Assembly: GCF_014698115.1 (NCBI RefSeq)
Contig: NZ_JACJSJ010000036.1
Span: 1-64,000, forward strand
Length of the DNA stretch: 64,000 bases
Source: Nostoc sp. FACHB-973
Lineage (GTDB): Bacteria > Cyanobacteriota > Cyanobacteriia > Cyanobacteriales > Nostocaceae
Reading direction: 5' to 3'
A program made the translations under genes and the position numbers. Shown here piece after piece: positions 1-8,906 of this stretch; positions within the stretch are counted from its first letter, which is position 1; every line of letters begins with the position of its first letter. Under the pieces are notes generated by a model, which was not told the origin of the DNA, ran no database searches, and saw only the letters and a list, made by a program, of their open reading frames with translations.

Positions 1-9
1 AGAACAGCT

Positions 10-96
10 ATGTCTTTTCGCTTTTTTGATTGGTTGACTCTCCATCGTGACCTGTTTGTTTCTTACAAAGCTAGTTTGGGCTATATTTGGGCTTGA
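10..96 (+). other. short open frame at window edge, 28 codons, unassigned
   Basis: An ATG at position 10 opens a 28-codon frame ending at a TGA at 94-96. The frame is also open to the window edge, so it could be the tail of a gene that begins upstream. It overlaps the DprA-like relic in another frame. I do not recognise the peptide. It may be part of the junction that replaced the dprA N-terminus. Confidence 0.2.
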
Positions 97-730
97 TTTT
101 TGTTTAAGTCCCGTTAATAGCAAGTATCGCTCTAGTATTCAAGAGGGTAGACTTACGTTAATTTCTAGTTACGATCCCCAAGCTGGTTTTAACGCGGGTA
201 ATGCGATGGGACGGAACAAATATATTTATGCTTTAGCGGATTATGCCCTTGTAGTGAGTTCTTCTTTTGGCAAAGGTGGTACTTGGGCTGGTGCAGTGGA
301 AGCGCTTTCCCGGCTCCAAGATATCCCAGTTTTTGTACGCTTGCATCCTACTAAATCAGAAGGTAATCAACAACTGCACAATCAAGGCGCAAAAGCTTTT
401 CCTCCTGAACCTTGGAATGATTCGTTGAGAGAACTTTTAGTAAAAGCGGCTTCTTGGGTTGAACCGAGAGCAACTCAGGTAGAAACAACAACTCAAGAGA
501 GTATTTTAGATATTCATCCACAAGATATTTATCAAACTGTTTTACCTTTTATTCTCAATCATTTACAGCAACCGAAAGATGCAAAATCTTTGGCAGAATC
601 TTTAGATGTTAGACTATCTCAAATGCAGGATTGGTTAAATAAAGCTGTGAATGAAGGTAAGGTAAAAAAAATTAATAGACCAGTTGCTTATGTAGTCAAT
701 CAATCAACGACTCAACTTTCTTTATTATGA
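47..730 (+). pseudogene. DprA/Smf-like protein, N-terminally truncated
   Basis: DprA/Smf proteins bind single-stranded DNA and load RecA during DNA uptake. From about residue 26 this frame matches the second half of the DprA Rossmann fold, including GRNKYIYALADYALVVSS and the KGGTWAGA loop. A winged-helix-like tail follows (about residues 160-215). The first half of the fold, with the nucleotide-binding glycines, is missing. The only available start is a GTG at 47 just after an in-frame stop at 35-37, and the first 25 residues do not look like the family. The reading frame is followed directly by a DUF29 3' fragment. A near-identical 180-bp piece occurs inverted at 16142-16322. I read this as a decayed copy; an upstream portion beyond the window edge remains possible. 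Confidence 0.6.
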
Positions 731-761
731 TGGTATTGTGGGATATGATTTTTATTTTTTA

Positions 762-911
762 GAAATATTTGATGAATGTTATCAAGACGCAACGAGAGAA
801 GCGAGCGATCGCTCACAACTTCCCCTTGATAAACTCCCTGTTTCACTTCTTGGCTCTTTAGAAGAAATTTTAGATGAAAACTGGTTTTCTGAATATAGTA
901 GTTCTAAATAA
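762..911 (+). pseudogene. DUF29 family protein, 3' fragment
   Basis: The frame from 762 to the TAA at 909-911 encodes the last 49 residues of a DUF29 protein. It begins EIFDECYQDATREASDRSQL and ends with GSLEEILDENWFSEY. It closely matches the C-terminus of the intact DUF29 gene at 15522-16004. The first two thirds of the gene are absent. DUF29 proteins are about 150-residue proteins of unknown function that are common in cyanobacteria. The fragment lies directly behind the dprA-like relic, the same pairing as in the inverted copy near 16 kb. Confidence 0.65.
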
Positions 912-1080
912 TTTTTAAAACTAAAAACTAAAAAAATAATCTCCATAAATAAATTTGTTGGAGCAAAGGAAACCTCTACTCCAACTTCTAGAGCTAGATC
1001 CTACGCGAACGGAGAAATTTCAAGTAGGACTTTCACAAAAAACGGTGGATTCATATCTTGCAAAGATCTTTGCCAATGCT
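912..1080. other. gene-free spacer with a weak hairpin
   Basis: No coding signal is visible. An imperfect inverted repeat (TTGGAG around 959 and CTCCAA around 979) could form a weak hairpin after the DUF29 fragment. Confidence 0.3.
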
Positions 1081-1235
1081 ATTATATCATGTCCGGGTAA
1101 TTAGTTATGATTTCCACAGTCATTGCACCCCACCCCTTAATCCCCTCCCCGCCTGCGGGGAGGGGAGACAAAGCGCAGCTTTGGCGGGGTGGGGTTGTCC
1201 GGGTTTAGTAAGTAATCAAGCGGACATGATATTAT
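1081..1235. mobile_element. MITE-like element, 155 bp, terminal inverted repeats
   Basis: The ends are near-perfect 15-bp inverted repeats: ATTATATCATGTCCG at 1081-1095 and CGGACATGATATTAT at 1221-1235. The interior is GC-rich and self-complementary (CCCCTCCCCGCC...GGGGAGGGGAG and CACCCCACCCC...GGGGTGGGG). There is no coding capacity. A 26-bp match to the right end, in opposite orientation, is found at 55284-55309. This is the pattern of a non-autonomous element mobilised in trans; the transposase is not in the window. Confidence 0.55.
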
Positions 1236-1241
1236 CTATGA

Positions 1242-2375
1242 TTAACCTGAAGGTGTAGCAGCATGAACTAAGTCTGGGTTTTCCTTAACAGGAGGACGCT
1301 TAATAGTTTGAGACGATGCGGGACGTTGATGGCGTAGTTTACCGCCGCAGGCATCGCGAGTTTGGATCTTTACAGGTTGACCAATCTTAATTGACTCGTA
1401 AAGCGCTTGAATGATACTAACATCGATCAACCCTTCAATCCCAGATGGCTCTGGATCTTTATCTTCAAGAATACAATCAGAGAAGTAAGTAAACTCAGCT
1501 GCTAGTTGATCGTGAGGCTCAAAGGTACGCTCTTGAGTTTCACCATTGATTGTTAGGTAATGCTTGAGTTCTCCCTGCCAAGGATAGGCAGGATCTACTC
1601 GCAAATTTCCTTTAGTACCTACAATCTGATAAGTTGAAACACTAGCTGCTCCAAAACTACAGGTAAACGTTGCCAATCGCTCATTGGGAAAGCGCAAGAT
1701 CACACTAGTCATTTCTTCGATTTCACTGAAGCGTTGTTCTCCCTTATTAGCAGCTACAGCAAATACTTCAATTGGTTCATCTTGAAATAGGTAACGTGCA
1801 GCATTAATACAGTAAATGCCAATATCATCGAGCGTTCCGCCACCTGTTACATCTTGTAAACGAATATTGCCCTCTTCTACTTGTTGAGTAAAAACAGAGT
1901 TGAAAATTCGTGCTTCACCAATTTGCTTTGAGCGGACAATTTCCACTGCTTGTAAATTTGCTTCTTCTAAATGTAAGCGGTAGGCAATCATCAGTTTCAC
2001 ACCGTTATCATTGGCAGCCTTAATCATTGCCTCACACTCTTTTTCTGTCATCGCCATTGGCTTTTCACACAACACATGAATTGCCTGATTAGCAGCACGT
2101 ACAGTGTATTCGCAATGCAAGTGATTAGGCAAGGCAATATAAACTGCATCAACCTCACCGCTTGTCAGACAGTCCTCATATTCTTCGTAGGAATAAGTCC
2201 GCTTCATACCATACTTTTTGCTCAGTTCTTCTCTTTTTGTGGGGTCATCCGAAACCAGTGCGACTAATTCTGAGTTTTCCGCGTGGGCAAAAGAAGGTAA
2301 GGCAGCTTCTTGGGCAAACCAACCCAAACCAACAACAGCGTAACGAATTTTGCGCTTACCATTTGTAGTGGTCAT
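1242..2375 (-). CDS. Gfo/Idh/MocA family NAD(P)-dependent oxidoreductase
   Basis: This 377-residue protein has the two-domain architecture of glucose-fructose oxidoreductase relatives. An N-terminal Rossmann domain carries VVGLGWFAQ (about residues 14-22), followed by the family-typical CEKPMA motif near residue 103. A C-terminal alpha/beta domain contains GGGTLDDIGIYCINAARYL (about residues 178-196). These enzymes oxidise or reduce sugars or cyclitols using bound NAD(P). The last 30 residues are basic and proline-rich and look like an added tail. The gene ends inside the right flank of the MITE-like element. The substrate cannot be told from sequence. It stands alone, with no clear operon partner. 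Confidence 0.85.
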   Translation of the reverse strand: MTTTNGKRKIRYAVVGLGWFAQEAALPSFAHAENSELVALVSDDPTKREELSKKYGMKRTYSYEEYEDCLTSGEVDAVYIALPNHLHCEYTVRAANQAIHVLCEKPMAMTEKECEAMIKAANDNGVKLMIAYRLHLEEANLQAVEIVRSKQIGEARIFNSVFTQQVEEGNIRLQDVTGGGTLDDIGIYCINAARYLFQDEPIEVFAVAANKGEQRFSEIEEMTSVILRFPNERLATFTCSFGAASVSTYQIVGTKGNLRVDPAYPWQGELKHYLTINGETQERTFEPHDQLAAEFTYFSDCILEDKDPEPSGIEGLIDVSIIQALYESIKIGQPVKIQTRDACGGKLRHQRPASSQTIKRPPVKENPDLVHAATPSG

Positions 2376-2625
2376 TTTTATACCTCTTGATGAAGAATAG
2401 CTTGGGAATTTTAATCCAGTAATTACAGCGAATTTTGCACTAGCTGTTTATCTAGAAAAAATTCAGGAGTCAGGAGTCAGAATTCACGATGAATTGCAGT
2501 CCGATTCGTGCATAAATAAACAGTGAGACGCCACACTTAATCAAAGTTTTAGTGGCGCTTATAAATAGCGTGTTTGAATCTTCCATCAATAATGATTCTG
2601 ACTTCTGAATTCTTCTTCAGTTACG

Positions 2626-3099
2626 TTATCTTGTTAATGCAGCTTCAATCTCTGGTTCCAATTGAGCTTTAGCTTTTTGGAATTCTTGACCTAATTCAGC
2701 TAGAACTTGCTCATTCATACACTCTCGAACAGCACTAAAAATTTCGCTTTCTTCTTCTTCTACATGATACTGAACTGCTTCCTTTAATTCACTCATTTTT
2801 TCTTTAAACTCAGGATCAGTAGGTTTAAGAGCTTTAATTTCTTCTAAAATTAACGAAACTTCCTCGTGTTCTTCTTCAGCTTCTTCAACATATTGTTCAG
2901 TTTCTTCGTATTCTCTCAAAGCTGGGTAGAAGACTAATTCTTCAGTTCTGGCATGTAAACTCAATGCTTTATAGATTTGATTGAAGTGTTCATGCAATTT
3001 GCTTCCCTTAGCTTTTTCAGCTTCTGCAAAAAGCTGCTGGACTTGTCGATGCTCTGCTTCAATTAATGAGAGAATATCTGTTGCTTTAGTTTTAGCCAT
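2626..3099 (-). CDS. hemerythrin HHE-domain protein
   Basis: This is a small helical protein of 157 residues with the spacing of a hemerythrin-like di-iron four-helix bundle. Candidate ligands are H17 (IEAEHRQV), H49 with E53/E54 (LHARTEELVFYPAL), H78 (EEEHEEV) and H112 with nearby acidic residues (YHVEEEESEIF). Such proteins bind O2, NO or iron and are often stress-linked in the cytoplasm. The sequence is very rich in glutamate. It has a clear upstream spacer and is transcribed alone. The family assignment is firm; the ligand and role are not determined. Confidence 0.88.
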   Translation of the reverse strand: MAKTKATDILSLIEAEHRQVQQLFAEAEKAKGSKLHEHFNQIYKALSLHARTEELVFYPALREYEETEQYVEEAEEEHEEVSLILEEIKALKPTDPEFKEKMSELKEAVQYHVEEEESEIFSAVRECMNEQVLAELGQEFQKAKAQLEPEIEAALTR

Positions 3100-3704
3100 T
3101 TTTTCCCCTCAGTAATAATCTATTTATAGGGCTGAGAATTTGAAGGTTGATCGATGGGATCTCGTACATTCTCAATAATTTGGCAAATTAAAACCTCATT
3201 CTTTGAGTAAGCTTTCGTTTAGACTTAAGGAATATTTATGTTATTGCACTGTGATTGAAATTCATAACCTCGGTATGAGGGATGATGAGTATGTACCATT
3301 AGCAGCCAAAACTACGACCCAAACTTTGAACACGTGCTGAAGATATCAAACAGTACTAATACCATTTTTGACTTGAGATTTTGGATTGGGAATCCCTTTG
3401 TGTATCTAAATTGTGCTTGTATTTGATGTTACAACAGAAATGATCGCCAGATACTTAGTATATATGGCAACGCCCATTTAAAAGCTATCCATTATAAACA
3501 TATTTCTTAACAGAAAATTTGACATAAGAGATAAAATGTGTGTTTGGTACAAAAAGGGACGAAAGCAGATCAAAGTCAGCAATGGAACAATGGATCACAC
3601 AAGAACTATAAAGAACCGAATTCGGTGACACCAGAACAGGACTATATATGAAAAAAAAGCAGATGGAATAACCAACTGCTTTGATCAAAAATGCATTAAT
3701 TCCT
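3100..3704. other. 605-bp spacer, no supported gene
   Basis: AT-rich DNA between hemerythrin and the MetF-like gene. A possible 83-residue frame on the minus strand overlaps the end of the MetF-like gene. It is hydrophobic, lacks any recognisable motif, and is not supported. The sequence AATACCATTT near 3359 resembles the end of the element at 8225-8327. Nothing else is seen. Confidence 0.4.
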
Positions 3705-4625
3705 TTATCTTGATACCAACTGATTAATTGGAGCAACTCCAGCTAAATCTAAAATTGGCGCAATTAAATCTTCACGTTTCACTGCCATCATGTGGACACC
3801 TTGACACAATTGCCGCGCTATCTGCACTTGTTCTGCGGCAATTTTCATTCCTTCTTCAAGAGGGTCTTTGGCTTTTGCCAATCTATCAATAATATGTTGG
3901 GGAATATTTACACCCGGAACACACTTATTAATAAACTGGGCATTCTTTGCTGATTTCAACAGAAAAATTCCTGCCAAAATTGGTTTTTTATAGCCAGCAG
4001 CAATTGTGTCCATGAATTTTTCTAGGCGTTCAAAATCGGTAATCAACTGACTTTGAAAAAATTGCGCTCCGGCTTCGATTTTGCGTTCAAATCGACTTTG
4101 TAAACCCGACCAACTCTTAGATTGTGGATCTACTGCGGCGCCAGCAAATAAATCTAGCGCCCCATCAGTTAGGGGTTTTTCGTTGCAATCAACACCTTGA
4201 TTCAGCTTGCGGATCACTTGCAGCAGTCGCACAGCTTCCAAATCAAAAACAGCTTTGGCATCAGGATGATCGCCTGCTTTTACTGTGTCACCAGTTAGGG
4301 CTAATATATTGTGTATGCCCAAGGCGTGAGCGCCCATCAAATCAGCTTGTAAACCAATGCGGTTGCGATCGCGGCAAGCAAATTGACAAATCGGCTCTAC
4401 ACCATTTTGTAATAAAATTACTGATGCCACTAACGAAGACATCCGCAGCACGGCGCGGCTACCATCGGTAATATTGACGGCATGAACCCTCCCCTTAAGG
4501 GTCGCCGCCATTTTGATCATGTGGGCTGGATCTCCCCCTTTCGGAGGTGCTACCTCAGCGGTAACGAGAAATTCACCTGCTTGCACGGCTCTACGAAAGG
4601 CAGTGGGGCTATGGGTATGATGCAT
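3705..4625 (-). CDS. metF: methylenetetrahydrofolate reductase family protein
   Basis: This 306-residue protein has the MetF/MTHFR beta-barrel pattern. An N-terminal strand with VTAEVAPPKGGDP holds the catalytic glutamate position. It is followed by VNITDGSRA, the FAD-binding segment CQFACRDRNRIGLQADLMGAHALG, and NILALTGD. The enzyme reduces 5,10-methylene-THF to 5-methyl-THF for methionine synthesis, using FAD. Many cyanobacterial members are annotated simply as methylenetetrahydrofolate reductase, so electron donor preference is uncertain. The start ATG at 4625 directly follows a heptamer repeat block. The gene is monocistronic as far as can be seen. Confidence 0.85.
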   Translation of the reverse strand: MHHTHSPTAFRRAVQAGEFLVTAEVAPPKGGDPAHMIKMAATLKGRVHAVNITDGSRAVLRMSSLVASVILLQNGVEPICQFACRDRNRIGLQADLMGAHALGIHNILALTGDTVKAGDHPDAKAVFDLEAVRLLQVIRKLNQGVDCNEKPLTDGALDLFAGAAVDPQSKSWSGLQSRFERKIEAGAQFFQSQLITDFERLEKFMDTIAAGYKKPILAGIFLLKSAKNAQFINKCVPGVNIPQHIIDRLAKAKDPLEEGMKIAAEQVQIARQLCQGVHMMAVKREDLIAPILDLAGVAPINQLVSR

Positions 4626-4659
4626 ATCATTAGAAATCTCGATTTATTAAAGAACAAGT

Positions 4660-4735
4660 TAGAATTCAGAACTCAGAATTCAGAATTCAGAACTCAGAAT
4701 TCTGTAGAGACGCGATTAATCGGGTCTCTACAGAA
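4660..4735. repeat. heptamer-type tandem repeats plus GTAGAGAC palindrome
   Basis: Repeats of CAGAATT/CAGAACT fill 4660-4703, the short tandem repeat style of Nostocales. They run into a palindrome at 4700-4735 with perfect 12-bp arms (TTCTGTAGAGAC / GTCTCTACAGAA). Its core GTAGAGAC is shared with palindromes at 18597, 42778 and 43070. Confidence 0.7.
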
Positions 4736-4816
4736 TTCAATTGGAAAATTCTGGCGACTGATTGCTGAATTCTCTCTTGTTAAATGGTATAACAAATCAC
4801 ACCCAAAAGGTAAAAC

Positions 4817-5827
4817 TCATAGAGGCAGAGAGTAACCCAAAGCAACTTTTACTTGTGATAAAGTTTGATTGGCGATCGCTCTAGCTTTTTCGCCTCCATC
4901 CCGCAAAACAGACTCCAAGTAACTTTTATCCTCAGTTATCGCCTGATATTTTTCTTGGATTGGTTTGAGAGACTCAATTATCGTATCCGTGAATAATGGC
5001 TTGAATTGTCCCCAGCCCATATCCTGACACTCAACTGCTACATCTTCTTTTGTTTTACCAGAAAGCAATGTATACAGAGTTAACAAATTGTTGCACTCTG
5101 GACGCTCCGGATCGTCAAAAGTTAGACCACGAATCGGATCGGTTTTACAACGCTTAATCTTGTATTGAATTTGCTCTGGTGAATCTAGCAAATTGATGCG
5201 GCTTAAGTCAGAAGGATCGGACTTAGACATTTTGCGTGTACCGTCCGCCAAACTCATCACCCTTGCCCCTTCCTTGGGAATCAAAGGGTCTGGTAACTTC
5301 AGAACTGGCTGATCTGGTTTACCGAATTGGTGATTTAACCGAGCTGCAATATCCCGTGTCAATTCCAAGTGTTGCTTTTGGTCTTCACCCACTGGCACTT
5401 TATCCGCTTGGTAAAGCAAAATATCAGCTGCCATCAGCACTGGATAATCCAACAAGCCTGCACTCACATTTTCTCCCTGTTTGACGGCCTTTTCCTTAAA
5501 CTGGATCATATCTTGCAGCCAGTTTAGGGGTGTAATACAGTTGAGCAACCAGGTGAGTTCACTGTGGGCTGAAACGTGGGATTGCACAAAAATGGTGGAG
5601 TGATTTAAATCAAGACCACAAGCTAGATACAGAGCAACGAGAGTGTAGGTATCAGCTGCCAACTGTGTTCGGTCATGTGGCACTGTAATTGCGTGCAAAT
5701 CAGCCACAAAGAGGTAATTTTCGTATTCGCTCTGACCTTCTACCCAGTTGCGAATGGCTCCCAAGTAGTTGCCTAGATGGTAATTGCCGGTTGGTTGAAC
5801 TCCAGAAAGAACACGTTGCTTGCCCAT
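4817..5827 (-). CDS. trpS: tryptophanyl-tRNA synthetase
   Basis: This class I aminoacyl-tRNA synthetase charges tRNA-Trp with tryptophan in the cytoplasm. The length of 336 residues is normal for bacterial TrpRS. The HIGH-equivalent motif is in GVQPTGNYHLGNYLGA (residues 9-24) and KMSKS is at 199-203. The segment VPVGEDQKQHLELTRDIA is typical of the family. It starts with ATG at 5827. It is transcribed towards metF but separated from it by the repeat block at 4660-4735, so co-transcription is doubtful. Confidence 0.97.
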   Translation of the reverse strand: MGKQRVLSGVQPTGNYHLGNYLGAIRNWVEGQSEYENYLFVADLHAITVPHDRTQLAADTYTLVALYLACGLDLNHSTIFVQSHVSAHSELTWLLNCITPLNWLQDMIQFKEKAVKQGENVSAGLLDYPVLMAADILLYQADKVPVGEDQKQHLELTRDIAARLNHQFGKPDQPVLKLPDPLIPKEGARVMSLADGTRKMSKSDPSDLSRINLLDSPEQIQYKIKRCKTDPIRGLTFDDPERPECNNLLTLYTLLSGKTKEDVAVECQDMGWGQFKPLFTDTIIESLKPIQEKYQAITEDKSYLESVLRDGGEKARAIANQTLSQVKVALGYSLPL

Positions 5828-6257
5828 AAATTCTCAACTTAGTTATCTCAAATCTGCGCTAATCAAGTGGCGGTATGGTGAGAATTCGCCTCTCTTCTCT
5901 AAAAGAGGCTGCACCAATGCCAACGCGCCTACGCAAAACTCATTTAATTTTGACATTTTCCTGGTCAACTCGCCGTTGCGGAATTAGAGATTTGGTCATG
6001 AAAGCGGATTTGATTTGAATTTCGGGAGATTGCAAAGTTACTATCTGCAAGTTTGAAAGGCTATTTAACAGAATCGTATTTTGACTTTATCACCTATTGC
6101 TGGCTTGCCTCAAGGTAAAGTTTGAGCCACGATCCTTAAACCTTACTTACTTATAACAAGACTTGATTTTGGATCAATTTCTATGGTATCGTTGCGCTCA
6201 TTCAAAAACTACTAATTATCTATCGATTTTACGTAGTTTTTTTTTACGGTAATTTGC
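5828..6257. other. 430-bp divergent intergenic region
   Basis: This lies between divergently transcribed trpS and the methyltransferase gene, so both promoters should be here. A small hairpin (GCCTCT...AGAGGC, 5888-5909) is present. Sequence near 6180-6250 is AT-rich with a T-run just before the methyltransferase start. No gene seen. Confidence 0.4.
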
Positions 6258-6935
6258 ATGAAATGGGAATCGCCCCTTATGCCAAAAGACTGGTTTGAAT
6301 GGCACGACCTCTACAAGAGTGAGCCAAAATTGCAACAGCGTCTAGAAATCGTGCAGGAATATATTGCTTATAGCTTGAATGCATCTCCAGATGGCGCTAT
6401 CCATTTAGTGAGTGTTTGTGCGGGTGATGGACGAGATTTACTCGGAACTTTAAAAAATCACCCTCGTAAGCAGGATGTTTACGCACGACTTGTGGAAATA
6501 AATCCAAATCTAGTTGAACGTGGACGAGCAACTATAGAATCCTTAGGTTTAACCAAGCAAATTGAGTTCATCAATGGTGATGCAACCATCGCCGCCAACT
6601 ATGTAGGAGCAGTCCCAGCAGATATTGTGCTGGTGTGTGGTGTCTTTGGCAATCTGCCTGAGGAAGGTGAACTTAATCGCTTATTGGAAAACCTGAGTTT
6701 TCTGAGTAAAGAAGGTGCTTTTGTGATCTGGACTCGCGGACATTCTCAGGGTATTCCTTACTCTGAGAATGTGCGGAAAACTTTCCGTGCGTCTGGATTT
6801 GAGGAAGTGAACTTCAAACTCACTGCTACTGGAGATATGGGTGTGGGTATTCATCGTTACCTTGGTGAAAATTTGACTGTACCCAAAGAACAACAGTTAT
6901 TTGTGTTTTCTGGCGTTGCTAGTAAAGCGAGATAA
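6258..6935 (+). CDS. class I SAM-dependent methyltransferase, SAM-binding motif present
   Basis: This 225-residue protein has a Rossmann-type SAM-binding signature. VSVCAGDGRDLLGTL (about residues 53-67) acts as motif I, VEINPNLVERGRATIE as the acidic post-I strand, and INGDATIAANY as motif II. The segment DIVLVCGVFGNLPEEGEL follows at the motif IV position. The substrate is unknown. The first in-frame start at 6258 gives MKWESPLMPKDWFEWHDLY; a second ATG at 6279 is also possible. The next gene, a GST, starts only 13 bp downstream on the same strand, which suggests an operon for modification or detoxification of a small molecule (inference). Confidence 0.8.
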   Translation: MKWESPLMPKDWFEWHDLYKSEPKLQQRLEIVQEYIAYSLNASPDGAIHLVSVCAGDGRDLLGTLKNHPRKQDVYARLVEINPNLVERGRATIESLGLTKQIEFINGDATIAANYVGAVPADIVLVCGVFGNLPEEGELNRLLENLSFLSKEGAFVIWTRGHSQGIPYSENVRKTFRASGFEEVNFKLTATGDMGVGIHRYLGENLTVPKEQQLFVFSGVASKAR

Positions 6936-6948
6936 AGCGAGATAAGAC

Positions 6949-8169
6949 ATGTCTATTCAAAATACGGTGTCCAGTTGGGAAGAGCTTTTAGAGACTGCGA
7001 GAAAAAATACTTCTGCTCGTAGGGTGAAAAGACCAGGGCAATCTCCTTCTACTGCCCCAATCCCCAGCGGTTTAGATAAACTTTCCCCAAATACAGAACC
7101 ACCAGTCCTGCTTTATCGAGATACTAATTCCTGGTGTCCCTTTTGCGAACGAGTTTGGTTTGCCCTGGAAGAAAAGGAAATTCCATTTACAACGGAATTT
7201 ATCGATTTGAGTAATATACCCCAGTGGTATAGAGACTTAGTTCCCACATCCCTTGTCCCTGGTGCAAAAATTGAAGGTAAGTTAGTCTACGAATCTAAAG
7301 ATATTCTCCTGGCTTTAGAAGAAAGATTTAGCAGTCCGCCCCTACTTCCTGAAGATCCACAGGAAAACGCCATTGCTAGACAGTGGGTTGAAGATGCCGA
7401 AACCAATGGATTTAGACAGATTGCCTATAAATTCTTAAGAGAAACGCCTACAGATGCTGAGGAGTTAGCAAATTTCCAGGCGGCATTTGAAGCTCAATTA
7501 GATGAGCTTGAGCAAGCCTTGGGTAAATACTCTGGCCCCTATTTTGTTTCAAGTTTTAGCTTGGTAGACATTATGTATAGCCCTCATCTAGATAGATTGG
7601 CGGCTAACTTGCCTGTATACCGGGGCTATCACATCAAAGGAAATCCCCGCTTCCCTCGGATCAATGCTTGGTTTGAAGCACTAAATCAGCGTCCTGCATA
7701 CCACAGAGTGAAGTCAGATGACGCTACAAATAATTTACTTCTGCGCCGTAGATGGGGTGTATCACCAGTGGGAAATCCCTTGCCGTTGGACGCAGCAGCT
7801 AGCCAGGAAATTCAATATCGAGCTGAAGCAGCTGAGCGATTGAGTGATAATCGAGAAGTTGCGACTAAAGATATTCTGAAAAACTCTGGTGTGCAAGCTT
7901 TAGCGGGAAATAATGATATCTCGGCGATCGCACAAGCAGTTGATTTTCACCTCAGATTGCTGGCAGACTATCTAATTAATGGAAATAATGTCCAATTACC
8001 TTGGGGTAGAGTTGGCGGAAAAGACAATATCGATCCAACCTTAGCTGCTGTTGGAGCCATTACTCTTGCCTATGTGAGAAATCGCATCTGTGCGCCGCGA
8101 GATATGAGTGCTGGCGCAGCAACAGCATTTCGGGCAGCAGCAGATAAAGTGTTGGCATCTATTTATTAA
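6949..8169 (+). CDS. glutathione S-transferase family protein with long C-terminal extension
   Basis: This 406-residue protein has a thioredoxin-fold GST N-domain at about residues 50-130, with the redox motif WCPFCERV near residues 62-69 and a VPTSLVPGAKIEG loop. A helical GST C-domain follows (about 140-260). The last 140 residues are an extra helical region rich in alanine (SAGAATAFRAAADKVLAS). The CPFC motif suggests a glutaredoxin-like, cysteine-type GST rather than a serine or tyrosine type. Ordinary GSTs are 200-250 residues, so the extension is notable. It is probably co-transcribed with the upstream methyltransferase. Confidence 0.82.
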   Translation: MSIQNTVSSWEELLETARKNTSARRVKRPGQSPSTAPIPSGLDKLSPNTEPPVLLYRDTNSWCPFCERVWFALEEKEIPFTTEFIDLSNIPQWYRDLVPTSLVPGAKIEGKLVYESKDILLALEERFSSPPLLPEDPQENAIARQWVEDAETNGFRQIAYKFLRETPTDAEELANFQAAFEAQLDELEQALGKYSGPYFVSSFSLVDIMYSPHLDRLAANLPVYRGYHIKGNPRFPRINAWFEALNQRPAYHRVKSDDATNNLLLRRRWGVSPVGNPLPLDAAASQEIQYRAEAAERLSDNREVATKDILKNSGVQALAGNNDISAIAQAVDFHLRLLADYLINGNNVQLPWGRVGGKDNIDPTLAAVGAITLAYVRNRICAPRDMSAGAATAFRAAADKVLASIY

Positions 8170-8224
8170 GACGGCAGAATTCAGAATGGGCTACGCCCCG
8201 CTGCGCTAACAGAATTCAGGAGTA

Positions 8225-8327
8225 ATACCATTTCCAAAAATCTTTGCAACACATGAATCGACTGTAGGGGCGTACAGCTGTACGCCCCTACCTATGTATC
8301 TGTATCAGGTATTTCGTGAAATGGTAT
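8225..8327. mobile_element. MITE-like palindromic element, 103 bp
   Basis: Terminal inverted repeats ATACCATTTC (8225-8234) and GAAATGGTAT (8318-8327) bracket a strong central palindrome near 8263-8290 with arms GTAGGGGCGTACAG / CTGTACGCCCCTAC. No coding frame. AATACCATTT-like ends occur singly at other places in the window (near 3359 and 4785). Confidence 0.45.
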
Positions 8328-8380
8328 AAAACAGCCTTCATATCTGGCTAATAAACCTATGCCGAATTCGTAATGTCCGA

Positions 8381-8410
8381 AAACCATACCCTTCGTGGGC
8401 ATGGTTTTTT
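8381..8410 (+). terminator. rho-independent terminator candidate
   Basis: Arms AAACCATACCC and GGGCATGGTTT (one A-C mismatch) enclose the loop TTCGT and are followed by a T-run. It lies about 210 bp behind the GST gene and could end that operon. Confidence 0.55.
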
Positions 8411-8579
8411 ATTATTTAACCAGGGAAAACGTTGAATATTAAAGGTCGTAGCAAATTAAAGCAATAGGTGATGCTCAAAACTAAGGCGATGCCTACGGCA
8501 ACCCTAAGAGGGAACGCACTTTATTTACTGAAGCTATAACGTCAGGTTAACTTGACAAATACTAAGATTAAAATTACGC

Positions 8580-8870
8580 CTACTTATCACCTCTTTCCCA
8601 TTCTGGTATGCCGCCTTTGACCCTGCGGATAGGCAAATTAGCAATTAAAGCTGTGGTTCGCTGGTTGCTTTCTAAAGAGAACTCTAAGCCATCTGTCTCA
8701 ACTTCCACATAGCGACAGACGACATCTAGGATTTCTTGCCGCATTTTTTCCAACGTTTGAGGGTCGATATCAGCGCGATCATGAGCAATCACCAATTGCA
8801 GGCGACGTTTCACTTGAGTTCGACTGCTATCAGGACCACGAGAAAAAAGTTTTTCTAGAAGTTCAATCAT
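8580..8870 (-). CDS. minE: cell division topological specificity factor MinE
   Basis: MinE displaces MinD from the membrane by stimulating its ATPase, which keeps the Z-ring at midcell. At 96 residues the size is typical. The N-terminal [11 protein letters not shown] segment matches the membrane/MinD-binding part. [35 protein letters not shown] is the conserved MinE core. It follows minD by 36 bp and closes the minC-minD-minE cluster, which is transcribed on the minus strand. Confidence 0.95.
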   Translation of the reverse strand: MIELLEKLFSRGPDSSRTQVKRRLQLVIAHDRADIDPQTLEKMRQEILDVVCRYVEVETDGLEFSLESNQRTTALIANLPIRRVKGGIPEWERGDK

Positions 8871-8906
8871 TACGAATAGGTCTAGGCCCGAGACTGGAAA
8901 ATTAGG

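Noticed and set aside
3485..3736. 83-codon minus-strand frame after the MetF-like gene
   Set aside because: It overlaps the end of metF, is hydrophobic by composition of AT-rich DNA, and has no motif or ribosome site.
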